The notes under the pieces were generated by a model. That model did not search any database. It was not told where the DNA came from and saw nothing but the letters and a program-made list of their open reading frames with translations. 27,728 nucleotides of DNA from Saccoglossus kowalevskii. Taxonomy: Eukaryota > Hemichordata > Enteropneusta > Harrimaniidae. The stretch spans positions 335,129 through 362,856 of the forward strand of contig NW_003144289.1 in assembly GCF_000003605.2 (NCBI RefSeq), read 5' to 3'. Below, piece after piece: positions 1 to 10,456 of this stretch; the stretch's first letter is position 1, and each line of letters starts with the position of its first letter. The translations under genes and the position numbers were made by a program.

Positions 1-580
1 CATCACATAATTATAATTAACATCAGCGAATTAATTATCGCACATTATCACCTAAACCAAAACAATGGTCCCGCCAACCCAGAAATTATTCATTCATCAA
101 TTTTCGTTATTTTTTAAAAAATTTGTAACAATTTTTTGGTTTAAATCATTAGTCAAATGGGCTACTTAATTGGCGTAGATTTACGGGAATCTAATACATT
201 ATACGACCGTAATAGTACTTATGTAACAAATTTCATTTCATATTTAACCGCGTAACATCAATAGATGCGATAAATACATACATGCGTCAGGGTGTCCAGC
301 TATTAATGTCATCAGTGCTCATTGTATCATATTATCCGCTGCCTAGTATATCTCAGGATTCAACACACAGAACACGTGCTTGAATAGACTGCAGCGTGAA
401 TCTAATTGCAAATCTGTATCTGAAAGCAATATAAGCGGTGTTGTTGCTCTAGTTTGTTAACCCCGTTTCGGGTTCATGACTCGGCGAATGTACTGTGAGG
501 TGAGCAACACTACACATCTATGCATTAATATATTTGCGGTGTACTCTTTCTCCTTGAATGCAAACTGTGACTGATAATTA
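1..580. other. Non-coding AT-rich flank
   Basis: No coding region, RNA gene or mobile element could be supported here on either strand. The composition is AT-rich and reading frames are short. Confidence 0.6.
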
Positions 581-713
581 AACAATAATGAACGACCCGA
601 CAACCCATAATGGACGAAAGCTCACTTTGTGCGACATATATGTACGAGGCGTACATATGTCGCACAAAGTTTACTTGAGTCCATTATGGGTTGTCGGGGA
701 GTTAATTATTGTT
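581..713. mobile_element. Near-perfect hairpin element (foldback/MITE-like)
   Basis: Three nested inverted segments are visible. The outer arms are AACAATAAT at 581-589 and its complement at 705-713. The middle arms are a perfect 19-bp match, 597-615 with 679-697. The inner arms, 624-645 and 651-670, match except for one TA dinucleotide indel, leaving a loop of about 5 bases. The whole 133-bp unit folds on itself. It has no coding capacity. It resembles a non-autonomous foldback or MITE remnant, but no certain target duplication was found, so the superfamily is open. Confidence 0.7.
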
Positions 714-2566
714 ATTAGTTTGTAGCGTTGTCAATACCAGGTGATTTGCTGCCTCTAAAAAGCGAAAAAAAATTAGAGAAAAATATACAGTGGACGGAAT
801 AGTTTCACAGTTTCCGACCCGTGAATTTGAATAATTTAAAATGTTTTTCTGAAAATTGTTTCCACAGTCTCATATGGCAAACTAAGAAAGAAACTAGTTT
901 TAATCCATCAAATATTATTGTATTGAACTCATTTACCTTGCGGGTAAATGAGTGACTGGTGTGTGGTGTGGAGTAGCATTACAGTGATCGCCCGAGCGAA
1001 CGGCACACCGTGACTGGTACGCCGTATCGGTGTCCACTGCGGCCTTGCACTACACAGTACGCTAGATCGCCGCCGTGGTCCAGCTGGATCGACTGTGCGT
1101 AGGGGTGCGTACCCGGGGTACATGTACGTAGTTGCATCGTTACCCCATCCCACTAGTGTTTTCAAACAATCAAGGTAGATATTATTGGCAACTGTCCTGT
1201 CTGTGTAATAGTTATTTTAAATTCCACGGGAGGGCGGGGATTTGACGAATACTAAGAAGCCAAACGAAACGAACATGACCGGAAAGCTAGTGGGTGTTAG
1301 CCATCCTAGAAGGAGAACCAACAGTGATTTTAATCTCACTGTATAAATAAACAGATACACACCTGAGAACACGGATACTTTCATTTATTTATGCAAACTG
1401 TGCCCGGACTGTTACATTTACCAGGAGTCAACGCCAAGGAAATACAAGTCACGTCGGTCATCGTCGATCTCGTTTCACAACCCTGTACTACTCACTACAA
1501 AAACTGAACACATTCATCTCTCTGTACTCGTAGACATACATTGTACCCCATTTTGTTTATCGCATTTGCTTGGATAAATTATCATCAGTTAACCTCACTT
1601 CATCAACACGATAAGGCGAACTAATCAGGGGGCCACCAGGACAGCGGCATCAGTCGCGGAATCTAGAAGAGCGCGTACTAGATGGAACGCTTCGACCGAA
1701 CGCGCGTTAGCGTACAGAGTCGACGACGATGCCCTCAAAATATTGTCTGATTTCGATATTGAAATCCGCTGTTATTGGTTATGGACCGTTTTATTTGATG
1801 CCGATGTTGGTATTAAATACTTGTTATCTAACAATTTCTCTTCTTTTTTTAATAGTTTCTTGTTTATTCGTTTTCGAAAACGACATTGTATTCATATCCA
1901 TGGTACAGGGCCTTGATGCTCAATAATGTCGCGAATAATCTGCTGCAATGACGTCATAAAATCCACTGGTATTGATAATGCTATAATATAATATTCAGCA
2001 ATGTGTTGGTCACCCTGTTGTCAAGCTCTGAACATAGTTTTCAAGAGCAAAGTATGTACGTGAAAGTTTTGCTTCTGTCAGTTTATACTGTGTTTGACAA
2101 ATAATGATATTATTTTGACAAATGTTATGCACTGTCTGAGTGCTCAGTGTTGAGGTGTGTTTGTTTATGCCACGCCGTTTCTGTAAATGGACCACGCCGC
2201 TATTAATTTTGAAAGAGAGTCAGGAATACGCTGAACTATAACGACCTTTAATGAACCCAGGTTAGTTCAAATATAGGAGTGAACGGGGTGAGTAGTCGGC
2301 AGTACAATGGTGTCAATGTACTGGGAGCACGAGCACTATCTATAGAGTCGAACAGCCATGCCCTAATTTGCATACCCATTATCAAGTGTGGAATGACTGT
2401 TACACTTTAAACTATGGTGACTGCTTCACTGAAGTTAGACTTTTTTCAATGATGAAACTGAGCAATAGATACACACATTTCACATAAAATCTTCACACAT
2501 AGTCACTTTAGTTCATGGTTTTATTATCAAAATAAGCAACAAATAAATTACTACAAGGCAAGAAAC
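714..2566. other. Non-coding stretch with CpG-rich patch and short hairpin
   Basis: No gene was recognised. A perfect 11-bp hairpin lies at 927-953 (arms 927-937 and 943-953, loop TTGCG). The adjoining 960-1160 is clearly richer in G, C and CpG than its surroundings, as is 1615-1730. Either could be a small CpG island or an old repeat. A palindromic CRE core TGACGTCA occurs at 1949-1956. A hydrophobic 65-codon frame at 1729-1926 has no recognisable domain and is not called. Confidence 0.4.
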
Positions 2567-2857
2567 ATGAACATATCTGAAATTCAAGACGTACATCTGG
2601 TCAAGTTTCTCAAAAATCAGCAGAGGTACAAACAAAAACGTTTCGGTGGGAAAAAGATGTGTATTACCCCAACAAATCTAGATACTTACTGTATTTTTCG
2701 AACTAGTGTAATGATAGGGCGCAAAATTAAAGATATAGATTCAACAGCAAAACGGGGCTGTTCTAAATGGCGGAAAGGCAGTTGGAATGTAAAACATAAA
2801 CTTTATGGGAGTGTGTGGGCTGAGCTCACCTGTGCAATTCCAGTATCTGTGAAATAA
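2567..2857 (+). CDS. Unrecognised 96-residue ORF, possibly a gene fragment
   Basis: I do not recognise this protein. It opens with a true ATG, is basic (many K and R), has four cysteines spread along its length and ends in TAA with no signal peptide or membrane segment. Residue use (RTSVMIGRKIKDID in the middle, a Trp-rich C-terminal third) looks more like protein than random AT-rich sequence, which is why it is listed. A 35-base segment (2754-2788, covering the GCSKWRKGSW part) recurs at 2926-2960 with four mismatches. In that second copy the same frame is broken by stops. This suggests a decayed repeat or an old duplicated exon. A following frame at 2875-3096 covers the second copy in another frame and is probably not coding. 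It could be a chance ORF. Confidence 0.25.
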   Translation: MNISEIQDVHLVKFLKNQQRYKQKRFGGKKMCITPTNLDTYCIFRTSVMIGRKIKDIDSTAKRGCSKWRKGSWNVKHKLYGSVWAELTCAIPVSVK

Positions 2858-2960
2858 TTAAGATATTTATCTAAATGAGAAAATCGGGAAAAAATGTAGA
2901 ATTCCATAAATATAACATATTCAATGGGGCTGTTCTAAATGATGGAAGGGCAGTTAGAAT
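2754..2960 (+). repeat. Diverged 35-bp direct repeat
   Basis: The segments 2754-2788 and 2926-2960 are alike at 31 of 35 positions, 172 bases apart. Flanking sequence does not align clearly, so only the 35-bp cores are supported. Confidence 0.6.
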
Positions 2961-3096
2961 AATAATAACATTCAGAAAATATCGGCCATGGCAATATCAG
3001 AAAGATGGGTTTACTTTTAAAATTGAGAATTGTGTACTGTTGTCATACATTCAAGCCGACGAGTACATTGCATCAAAGCCTTACAACATGTATTAA

Positions 3097-3589
3097 TTTG
3101 CACTTCTGTTATTTGGTTTTTCTTTTAAGCCACATACCTGTATTTTTTTGACTTTCCATGGGTTTAAAGAAATATTAAAGTGCTGTTAAAATAAAAAGTC
3201 AAGGAAAAAGAAAGGAACCCCAGTCTATTGATATTCTAAATCGAAATACGTTGTGTATTACTAGTACCAGTGATGCTATGTGTGAAATAAAAAGAATAGA
3301 ACAATAATGAGATTCAAGTTCTAACACAGATGTGTTTTTTTTAATTGAAGTCCATAATATACAAGATACAATCTTACAGTGCTTTGAAAAAATAGAATTA
3401 CATGTGTCTGAGAAACCTTCAACAACTATACATTGTATATAATATTGTCGAAAGAATGCATTTATTTTTCTAATAGGTCAAGAAACTACCCCAACGATTT
3501 GAGAATTTTACCCAAATCATTTCAACCAAATTTACTAGACTGAATAACACGTGGCATTATTTTGTGAAGCCTGACAATTGTCATCAAGA
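3097..3589. other. AT-rich non-coding stretch
   Basis: Nothing supportable was found. It lies on the 3' side of the minus-strand LINE remnant and may hold further decayed LINE sequence, but no motif could be read. Confidence 0.4.
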
Positions 3590-4318
3590 TATTGTGATTC
3601 TAATCACTTTCCACTGGAACTCGCGTATTTTTGTGTCAATTGTTAATTTAAATGACAGTCTATAAATTTCTTCCCCCATTTCAATTGTTTTTTTCAAGCA
3701 TTACTGCAAAAATAGTCTCTGATCGAGGGGATATGAAATACTTGCCAATGATACCAGGAGTAATCACCTTGGTTGGCATTAGTGAATCTGATACTAATAA
3801 TTTGATCTTGACCTTCAATATCAAACTTTGACAAATCATCTGGCCTCCACACTGAAGGTAATGTTGAAACCAAGCCATACCACTTTAGATAAGCACTCTG
3901 TAAAACACCCTTTCTTACAGTATCATCCCATTCCAAAATATTACCTCTATCATTGAATTTACCTACATAAATCAATCATCAAACAAATTCTTTAAAGTAA
4001 ATATTACAGCCACCAATTGTTATGTTGCAATTGTTCCATATGCACTGATTGAGGTAGTGCTCCTCCAATTTATGGTCAGACACTGATAGCCAGGATTGTA
4101 ATATGTTAAATAAAATGAAATTTGTTAAGTTTTAATGGCAGTGATTTCAGACAGAAATGCATTTCAATACCACCATTTTTTTCAAGTTTACTTTGAAGAA
4201 ACCATTTCCAAGGATGGTGAATATCATGATCAAAATACCGTCTAAGCCAACTAATGCGCTGAACATCATAAATAGCAAATATATCTGGCATTTTTAAGCC
4301 ACCATAATCCTCGGCGTG
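3590..4318 (-). pseudogene. Decayed L1/Tx1-like LINE ORF2 fragment (C-terminal part)
   Basis: Read on the minus strand, this stretch carries the region after the reverse transcriptase of an L1-clade ORF2. From 4318 down it reads EDYGGLKMPDI, the GG-L-xMPD signature, then QRISWLRRYFDHDIHHPWKW. A +1-type shift near 4105 leads to a Trp/Leu-rich segment ending in NNCNITIGG. After two stops near 3982 come the FNDRGNILEWDD and LKWYGLVSTLP segments, and after another stop near 3694 a segment ending IDTKIREFQWKVIRI at about 3600-3680. This order matches the family. At least one frameshift and three in-frame stops show it is dead. The catalytic YxDD core and the endonuclease are not present, and no poly(A) tail or target duplication was identified. 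Assignment to L1/Tx1 rather than another LINE clade is by recall of family motifs, not by search. Confidence 0.75.
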
Positions 4319-6179
4319 CGAATTGTTTTAAAAATTTGAAAAAAGAAAAGTACATTTCGTTTTTTTGTTAATACAAAGCGTGACATATGTTTTGACTATA
4401 CATTTGCTTGCTCTTCCTAGACATATTTACTTACTAGACTTTTGTTCGTTTATTTATTTATTTGTTTCTTTCTTCATTTGTTTATTTATTTATACATGTA
4501 CATATATTCATTTACTTACTTTCTACTGTTACTATTTTCACTTTGTATAATATGGGAAATAAAACAACAACAACAACATAGATCCATGCACATTTTCGCC
4601 TTGTGTACAGTTTGGTTTCTTAATTAATGCTTGAAACTATAATGCATTTTTTTAACATTTTAGCGATCATTATACTTGATATATTTTTTATTTATTTCCA
4701 ACCAGGATGTAAATGGGTTTGGCTGGGTTGTTCGTCCGTTAGTTATAAACCCCGTAGATTTGATAAGTTTTCAAAGCAACTGAATCTGCAGTTTGATTGT
4801 CGACAAAGATAATGCTTGAAACCTTCGGATTTCCTGTCCGTGTTTTATCATGGATGTTGACATTATACATATACCTACTTGTCGCTGATGTATACCTAAT
4901 AATATAAGTTGACACGATTTAAAGTATCATTGGTTGATTAATTGGTCGTTCCATTGATTGACTGACAGGGGGTATAGAGTATAGTTTTCTCTAATTTATT
5001 GGACGAAATATCCAGGACAGAATAACGTAATGAGAATTTAGTTTTGTTTGGGAAACATCAGACTATTGAGAAGAACTTCGGAAACTTTGAACTACAATTT
5101 TGAACTACAAATTGTGAAATTTATAAAACGGTTATTATTATGACTTCACGATTTTATAAATTTGCGTTTTGTAAAACCGTTGTTGGGTCAAACGATGTAT
5201 TTAAATTTAATTTACTCATGTAAATATGTTATATACATGTCTTGGTAAGTATAATCTGATTTTTGGTTTACCATATTTTATGCTGATTTTTTTAATAATT
5301 TATTTTATTGTTCCACGGGCCTGGATATATGTGTGCAGAAATGTTGCTTTAACTAAATGTGTTAATCTTCAACAACGTGATTAAATATAGTTAAATTAGT
5401 AACTACCAAGACAATATACACTATATTAAATATAAACGTTGGATTTTTACAGGAGTGAAAATAAGTTTCTGTAGAGAATATACAAAATATTAAATATCTT
5501 TTATGGGGTTCGCTCAATAATCTGACTGTTATTTTCGTGTTCATTATATCCTATTTCTTTGTACCTATTTATCTGTAATTTCACAAATACATTGTAACGT
5601 AATTTATTCTTCTAAACCAGACGTCCATCTTTAGTAAAACTTATAAACTTGTAATATAAAAAGATTTGTTCTGTTGGCATTGTAGTACATATTTAGTGAA
5701 TGACATACACATACACGCCCAAAGTCCACAATGCCATGAGTATTAATAGTTTAGATGTGAATGCCGATGTGAAGATGCATTAACAAATTAAGATTGGATT
5801 TCAAAATGGAGAAGACCAGTCAAGCTGTCGTCATATCAAAGCGCTGGGTATGTAGGTAGGCCACAGTTTCTCAACAACGAGGGATTGTGGGTAGGATATT
5901 GTCACACCTTGTGGGAGTAATTACCGAACATAACCGTTACTTACTTCATAGTTCGTTTAGGCCGGTATAAGCAAAATGTATTACAGTTTACGAGGTGTTC
6001 TACAAATTGCAACAGAAATCTTGCTAACTAGTATTTCGTTATATTGCGTTCCTCAGCACATCGTCAATTTGCCGACCGGCTTGTTCCAACAGGATCAACG
6101 TTACCTCTGGTTGCTAAATTTAGACAAGACACTACTCATCTTACTTTACATTGAGTTAGACCGTTTCATGTTCCCCGTT
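4319..6179. other. Long AT-rich non-coding stretch
   Basis: No gene is supported. 4440-4510 is a T-rich low-complexity run of TTTA/TTTG units that creates overlapping spurious frames. 5100-5180 has short repeated TTTATAAA-type words. A 76-codon frame at 5976-6206 begins with ATG and is hydrophobic but has no recognisable motif and runs into the repeat that follows. It is not called. Confidence 0.5.
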
Positions 6180-6327
6180 AGGGGCGGATCTGGGATTCTG
6201 GAATAGGGGGAGGGCCCGATCATTTGGCCGAAGGCCAAGTTCGCGAGCGCCGATGGCGCGAATCCTTTGTTGGTTGTTAAAAATAGGGGGGCCGCGGCCC
6301 CCTCGGCCCCCTCTAAATTCGCCCCTG
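6180..6327. mobile_element. Short TIR element, possibly hAT-like MITE
   Basis: The left end reads TAGGGGCGGATCTGG and the right end ATTCGCCCCTG, giving an imperfect inverted terminus around AGGGGCGRAT. The interior is GC-rich and unlike its AT-rich surroundings, with runs of G on one side and runs of C on the other. AGGGGCG ends are common in hAT-derived non-autonomous elements. No convincing 8-bp target duplication was visible, so the class is an inference. Confidence 0.45.
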
Positions 6328-6841
6328 CCCATATCTCTCGTATCATTCGGTCATGACCGCAGTCTGATAATTCCAATAGCTAAATCACCGATCTATCAAA
6401 TCAGGGGTACGATGTTGCGAACTCGAATCGTAGCTTTTATTTGAATCTTGGAGATTCCATGTAATTATTATTCGTCCAGCGTTGCCTAATTTCATTTTAT
6501 ATCAATCAAAGCCAGGTAAGTTCTCGTCACGTCTCAAAGGATTCCGCCGCAGTAAGCAACTATCACTCAGAGCATGGGGGCATCTTTTTTTCACCTCCAA
6601 TGTCAGAGTAAACAGTTACAACACTACGGTCGTTGATACGGTCAACCATCATGGGAGGTAATTGCTTTTTTGAGGGTCTTGTATTACTATTTTCCGACAA
6701 TCATCGCTATTTTAAAAACATTTCTATAGAACACAATATGAGAGAAAAATCGCAATTTCGACACTTTTTATAACCCACTTTTTTACAGGCCCATCATTAT
6801 CAATACATGATTTGCCCAGCCTATGTCACTTGCATGCAAAT
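6328..6841. other. Non-coding stretch
   Basis: Nothing supportable was found on either strand. Confidence 0.4.
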
Positions 6842-7142
6842 TTAAAGAGCGGTAGTCGTCGCGCCACGCATGCGCGAGATATGTGAGTCTCATATAAACA
6901 GTGATGGCGACTTTGACTGTTGCGCAGATGAACGAGTACAATCTGAGTACAAGCTTTAATTAGGTATGTTTTAGGTGATTGGAAGGTATCGGAGGAGTCG
7001 CCGGCGGTAATTAGTGCAAGTCGCACCCAGGCCAAACCTCATACTTGTGATTTCCATTAGAAGAGCTTATTGGATTGTGGAAAATCAATGTTTCTGAACA
7101 CAAATGTCGCACATGCGCAGCGCGACGACCGCCGCCCTTTAA
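6842..7142. mobile_element. TIR element family 1, copy 1 (TTAA-flanked)
   Basis: The left end TTAAAGAGCGGTAGTCGTCG and the right end CGACGACCGCCGCCCTTTAA form terminal inverted repeats of about 20 bp, with GTCGCGC next to them. TTAA stands at both outer edges (6842-6845 and 7139-7142). The interior shares several blocks with 10457-10726, including GACTGTTGCGCAGA, GTGATTTCCATTAGAAGAGC and AACACAAATGTCGCAC. It encodes no protein. TTAA at both edges would suit a piggyBac-type target, and a 3-bp TTA/TAA would suit PIF/Harbinger. The sequence does not decide between them. Confidence 0.75.
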
Positions 7143-7653
7143 CATATGGCATAATATCCCTGCTACCCATGGTAAAAGAAATACCAATGAGATAACGGAA
7201 AAACATTAGACGAGTTTCGTTTTAAAGCGCCATCTATCGGTTTCCGTGCGATAATAGGGGGGTGTGTGATTTCTAGCTCGTGCAATTTATTCGCTTGTTT
7301 CCCTGGTTCCCGTCGTTATGATGAGCTATCCCCTCTACGCAAACGAAATTGTAACCTTTTACACCAGATCGCACAATATTCTAAAGTAACGGCGGAACTA
7401 TTGTAGACCAGTAAATTAAGCACTGTGACATGTGTAGTTATACAAACAGTGCCACTTACAGTGAAAATATACAGTAGACGTATCTCCATCGGAACTTCAT
7501 TCCATTTGACTACGTTTTGTTTTTCACACCGTCCGAGATTGGACAGTAATATCGATTCTGCTTGACATTATTTCACAAATCGAAATATCAAATGATTATG
7601 AAACTCATGTCCTTGCAATCAGGTAAGCGGTGAAAACGCAGCGAGCAGAGTTA
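7143..7653. other. Non-coding stretch
   Basis: No gene, repeat or signal could be supported. Confidence 0.4.
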
Positions 7654-7662
7654 GTTCGTTAA

Positions 7663-7842
7663 TAGACTGGCAAAGTCGGGATTTCTTTTTTGTTTTACAA
7701 AAAAAATAGTCAATTCAGCCTTTTTAGCGTGATCGAGAAAAATAGCGTGACCACGTTAGTTTTCGTGATCACGCTAAAAGGACTTAAAAAAATTCACTAT
7801 TTCTTTGTGTAAAACAAAAAAAATCCCGATTTTGCCAGTCTA
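7663..7842. mobile_element. 180-bp hairpin MITE with 9-bp target duplication
   Basis: The left terminus TAGACTGGCAAAGTCGGGAT is mirrored at the right end by ATCCCGATTTTGCCAGTCTA. The inverted match then continues inward through a TTTTTTGTTTTACA block and the TAGCGTGATC words, so most of the element folds into a long imperfect hairpin. It is bounded by GTTCGTTAA at 7654-7662 and GTTTGTTAA at 7843-7851, a 9-bp direct repeat with one mismatch. No coding capacity. A 9-bp duplication is typical of Mutator-like elements, but the class is inferred. Confidence 0.8.
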
Positions 7843-7902
7843 GTTTGTTAATGACGTTACAACGTCGCGCGTTTTAATTTTGTTTACTGTAAAATAGTAA
7901 AA

Positions 7903-8049
7903 TACTTTATTTTCGCTTGGAAATAATTTTCGCTGAAGGGATCAGTGAAAATAAAATTCAGCGAATATTCCTTTTTCCCTATATTTTACATTCAACTAGC
8001 CAAAAATCAGAGTCTTTTTAGCGAAAATTAATTCCAGCTAAAATAAAAT
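7903..8049. mobile_element. Inverted-repeat element, AT-rich
   Basis: The segment 7903-7936 (core TTATTTTCGCTTGGAA then ATTTTCGCTGAA) matches in inverse orientation the segment 8016-8049 (TTTTAGCGAAAATTAA then TTCCAGCTAAAATAAA). The arms of about 34 bp are imperfect and enclose about 80 bp. No coding frame is present. The exact ends and the target duplication are unclear. Confidence 0.55.
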
Positions 8050-8755
8050 ATGTGTCACGCTTGGCCCATATTGAACACGACGCAGAGCGATGACAGCAGC
8101 GCTTACATTTCTTGCATTTATTAACACTTGTATAATATACATTTTGATAAAGATGAAACCATTTAACAAGCAAAACACATTGTCCTTTGTCCTTGGTGAT
8201 AACGTTCTCACTGCTTTCGCGTGGTGTTTTTGCTTTTAATTATTTATTAAAAAAAAAACTGGTTTCAACTACATACATAAATTGTGTTAGGTATAAATCG
8301 ACACGTACTATTTACTGATTGAAGGAAACATTCTGACATATTGTATGCTGGATTGGCATAATATCGATTTCAATAAAATATACACGAAGAAAACGTCAAA
8401 ACTGAAGCGTTATTTGCCACACTATATATCATTTTGGTATATATTAATATCATCTCTAATCTTATTCTATGTTCATCCATAGTAGCTGGACTCCGACGTT
8501 GATGGCGGGCTGTATGTGCAAGACGTCATTTCATAATAGTCTTCTAAATCAACGTTTTCTCGAGGTTTTTAATCTTGAAATCACTACAATGTTTCAGCCT
8601 TGTGTTCGTTGAGTCCTCGATCACGTGGTCCTGTCCGGTAGTAAAGACAGGGGCTGTAAAAATAAAATAACAAAAACTGTTTTAAAAATTTGCAGGACAA
8701 AATTTATGATTAGCATGTTTACACGTCAGAATAAAATCAGCCATTGTATGCCGTA
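8050..8755. other. Non-coding stretch
   Basis: Nothing supportable was found. The overlapping 60-107 codon frames that begin near here run through the adjacent TIR element and look like chance frames. Confidence 0.4.
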
Positions 8756-8868
8756 TAGTCTGACATGTAGGCGTGAGTGGCGCCCTCGTCGGCCGAAAGG
8801 CATCAGACCTCACTGTATTGGGTTTGGAGCACCGCGGAGGGCGCAACTGACGCGACCTCGTCAGGCTA
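8756..8868. mobile_element. TIR element family 2 (TAGYCTGAC), copy 1
   Basis: The ends read TAGTCTGACATGTAGGCGTG on the left and, in inverse orientation on the right, TAGCCTGACGAGGTCGCGTC. Both continue into a GTGGCGCC or GTTGCGCC word. The same element lies in the opposite orientation at 23651-23751. Left flank TATGCCGTA (8747-8755) and right flank TATGCTGTA (8871-8879) match at 8 of 9 positions, so a 9-bp target duplication with a 2-base boundary uncertainty is likely. Confidence 0.75.
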
Positions 8869-9481
8869 TATATGCTGTACAGCTTCGCTGCGTTACGCGA
8901 TATTCGTCAGCGATTATATATCCGTGGACAGTATTGGAAGATTATTAAGAGAATTTATAATACGAGGAGTATCAATGAGTTTACAGCTCCGTATGACAAC
9001 GCTGGGATATCGGGCGACACAAGGCGAAATTATATACACCGAAAAACCCTGTGAGCAAGCAAGCAAGCAAGCTGCTCTCTGCTGAATCTGTCCGTGAAAT
9101 TGCTGAAGCCTCAAATGCTGTTGGTGCCTTTCAGTTTTAATTTTGTTTGGGATAAACATTATCGATTATAATGTGGCAATTGTGAACTACATACTGTCAA
9201 ACTGCCAATCTTGATGCTATATAGATTGAAAATTACTCAAATGTCACAGCAAGCCAGACTAGACACAAACTATTCATTGAAATTAACTACTAGTATATAC
9301 AATGCAGTACACGGTGTAAAATTGCATTTCTACCGTGACTTCATATTAGATTCAGAATACCTCCTTCTGATTGTAATCACCGTGGAACAATGATAAAATC
9401 ATATGGAAGGAAATTCCAGCGTAATTTTCATTGTCCTGATTACTGAAGTCCATACGATTTCTCCAAAATAAAGCCCTTATG
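8869..9481. other. Non-coding stretch
   Basis: No gene is supported. A short CAAG microsatellite lies at 9055-9070, followed by CTGCTCTCTG, which resembles the units of the tandem array near 11.7 kb. Confidence 0.4.
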
Positions 9482-9642
9482 ATGCTCAAAGTGGTCAGTG
9501 GTAGTTTTTCCGCAGATCATACAAAGTAGGAATGCTCACACTAGTCAGTGAGAGGTTTTCTACAAATCATGCAAAGTGGGAATGCTTACAAGGGTCAGGG
9601 TCAGATCAGTGATAGTTTTTCCGCAGATCATACAAAGTAGGA
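9482..9642 (+). repeat. Three-copy tandem repeat, unit about 50-60 bp
   Basis: Units begin near 9482, 9532 and 9582. Each contains ATGCTYA, GTCAGTG, GTTTTYC, a CAAATCAT or CAGATCAT word, and CAAAGTRGGA. Units 1 and 3 are most alike across the TAGTTTTTCCGCAGATCATA block. Unit 3 has an extra AGGGTC-containing insertion. No coding frame crosses it. Confidence 0.75.
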
Positions 9643-9830
9643 ATGCAACTCTGAAGCGTGATATTCGTGTAACATAAGTCTGGATGTCACCCGCTTTTTA
9701 AAAAAATGTTTTGGGCCGAAGTATCTGACCGATCTCTAGCTTTCAAATATGATTTTTGACCAAGTTACTCAAAATTTAAAGGGCTGAAGTGATTTAACAG
9801 TGCCGTCAATCAGAAGGTTGAAATCAGCAA

Positions 9831-9976
9831 GTGACTGCATGAACGCCCCAATGAACGCACGCAGCGAGAGGGTGGTTAGTGCATGGTGGATGCTACTAAA
9901 ACGTGGTCCCAGGGTTCACTCGTAGGGCATACCTGCCGTGCATGCTCGACGCCCAAAGGTGACTGCATGAACGCCC
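9831..9976 (+). mobile_element. Possible tRNA-derived SINE with 18-bp flanking direct repeats
   Basis: A perfect 18-base direct repeat, GTGACTGCATGAACGCCC, flanks this unit (9831-9848 and 9959-9976). This is the length expected of a LINE-mobilised target duplication. Between them lies a tRNA-like string: CAGCGAGAGGGTGGTTAGTGC (split here as CAGCGAGAGGG at about 9862-9872 then TGGTTAGTGC), similar to a Pol III A box and D-loop, and GGTTCACTC at 9913-9921, similar to a B box, about 50 bases apart. A proper tRNA cloverleaf cannot be folded, and no A-rich tail is seen. It may be a small SINE or a chance resemblance. Confidence 0.35.
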
Positions 9977-10456
9977 ACATTTTCACACGTGTTCAAAGTT
10001 TAAACAAAAATTCTACGCACATTTCACCTGAATGAATTGCACAAGAACTGATACGGGGGTCAAGGCGTGGTGTCAAAGGTCGTGTTTACGAATTTGTTCC
10101 TGCTAACATGGACAACAAGGTAATAAATGGTATCTAATCTACCGACATTGGTTATTTTACTTTAAATTAACATCATGATAGTGTCATGTCTGGATCACGT
10201 ACTAACATTGGTGTCCGATTAGCTGTGGGTTCATAGCACTTTTTGTATTGGTCTTTCGTCTGTGTGATGGTATTTTAGTAATTTCTCATTCATTCTGTGT
10301 CATTAAAATTGTTGTGTTTAGATATTAGGATTTTATCGACACAGAGGTTCTTCCCATGGACCTGCGAAACAAAAACGTGCGAAGCCAAATAGAATTGTAA
10401 ATAAAATTCGATTAAAGTGAAGCATGTGCTTATATTACCAATCGATACTATGTTTA
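9977..10456. other. Non-coding stretch
   Basis: No gene, RNA or repeat could be supported. Confidence 0.4.

Noticed and set aside
1729-1926. Hydrophobic 65-codon ORF resembling a membrane peptide
   Set aside because: The T-rich codons that produce the hydrophobicity are those expected from local composition, and there is no domain or conserved context.
4365-4627. Overlapping plus-strand ORFs rich in Phe, Leu and Tyr
   Set aside because: They are translations of a TTTA/TTTG low-complexity run.
9482-9642. CRISPR-like spaced repeats
   Set aside because: Units are tandem and diverged without unique spacers, and the setting is eukaryotic.
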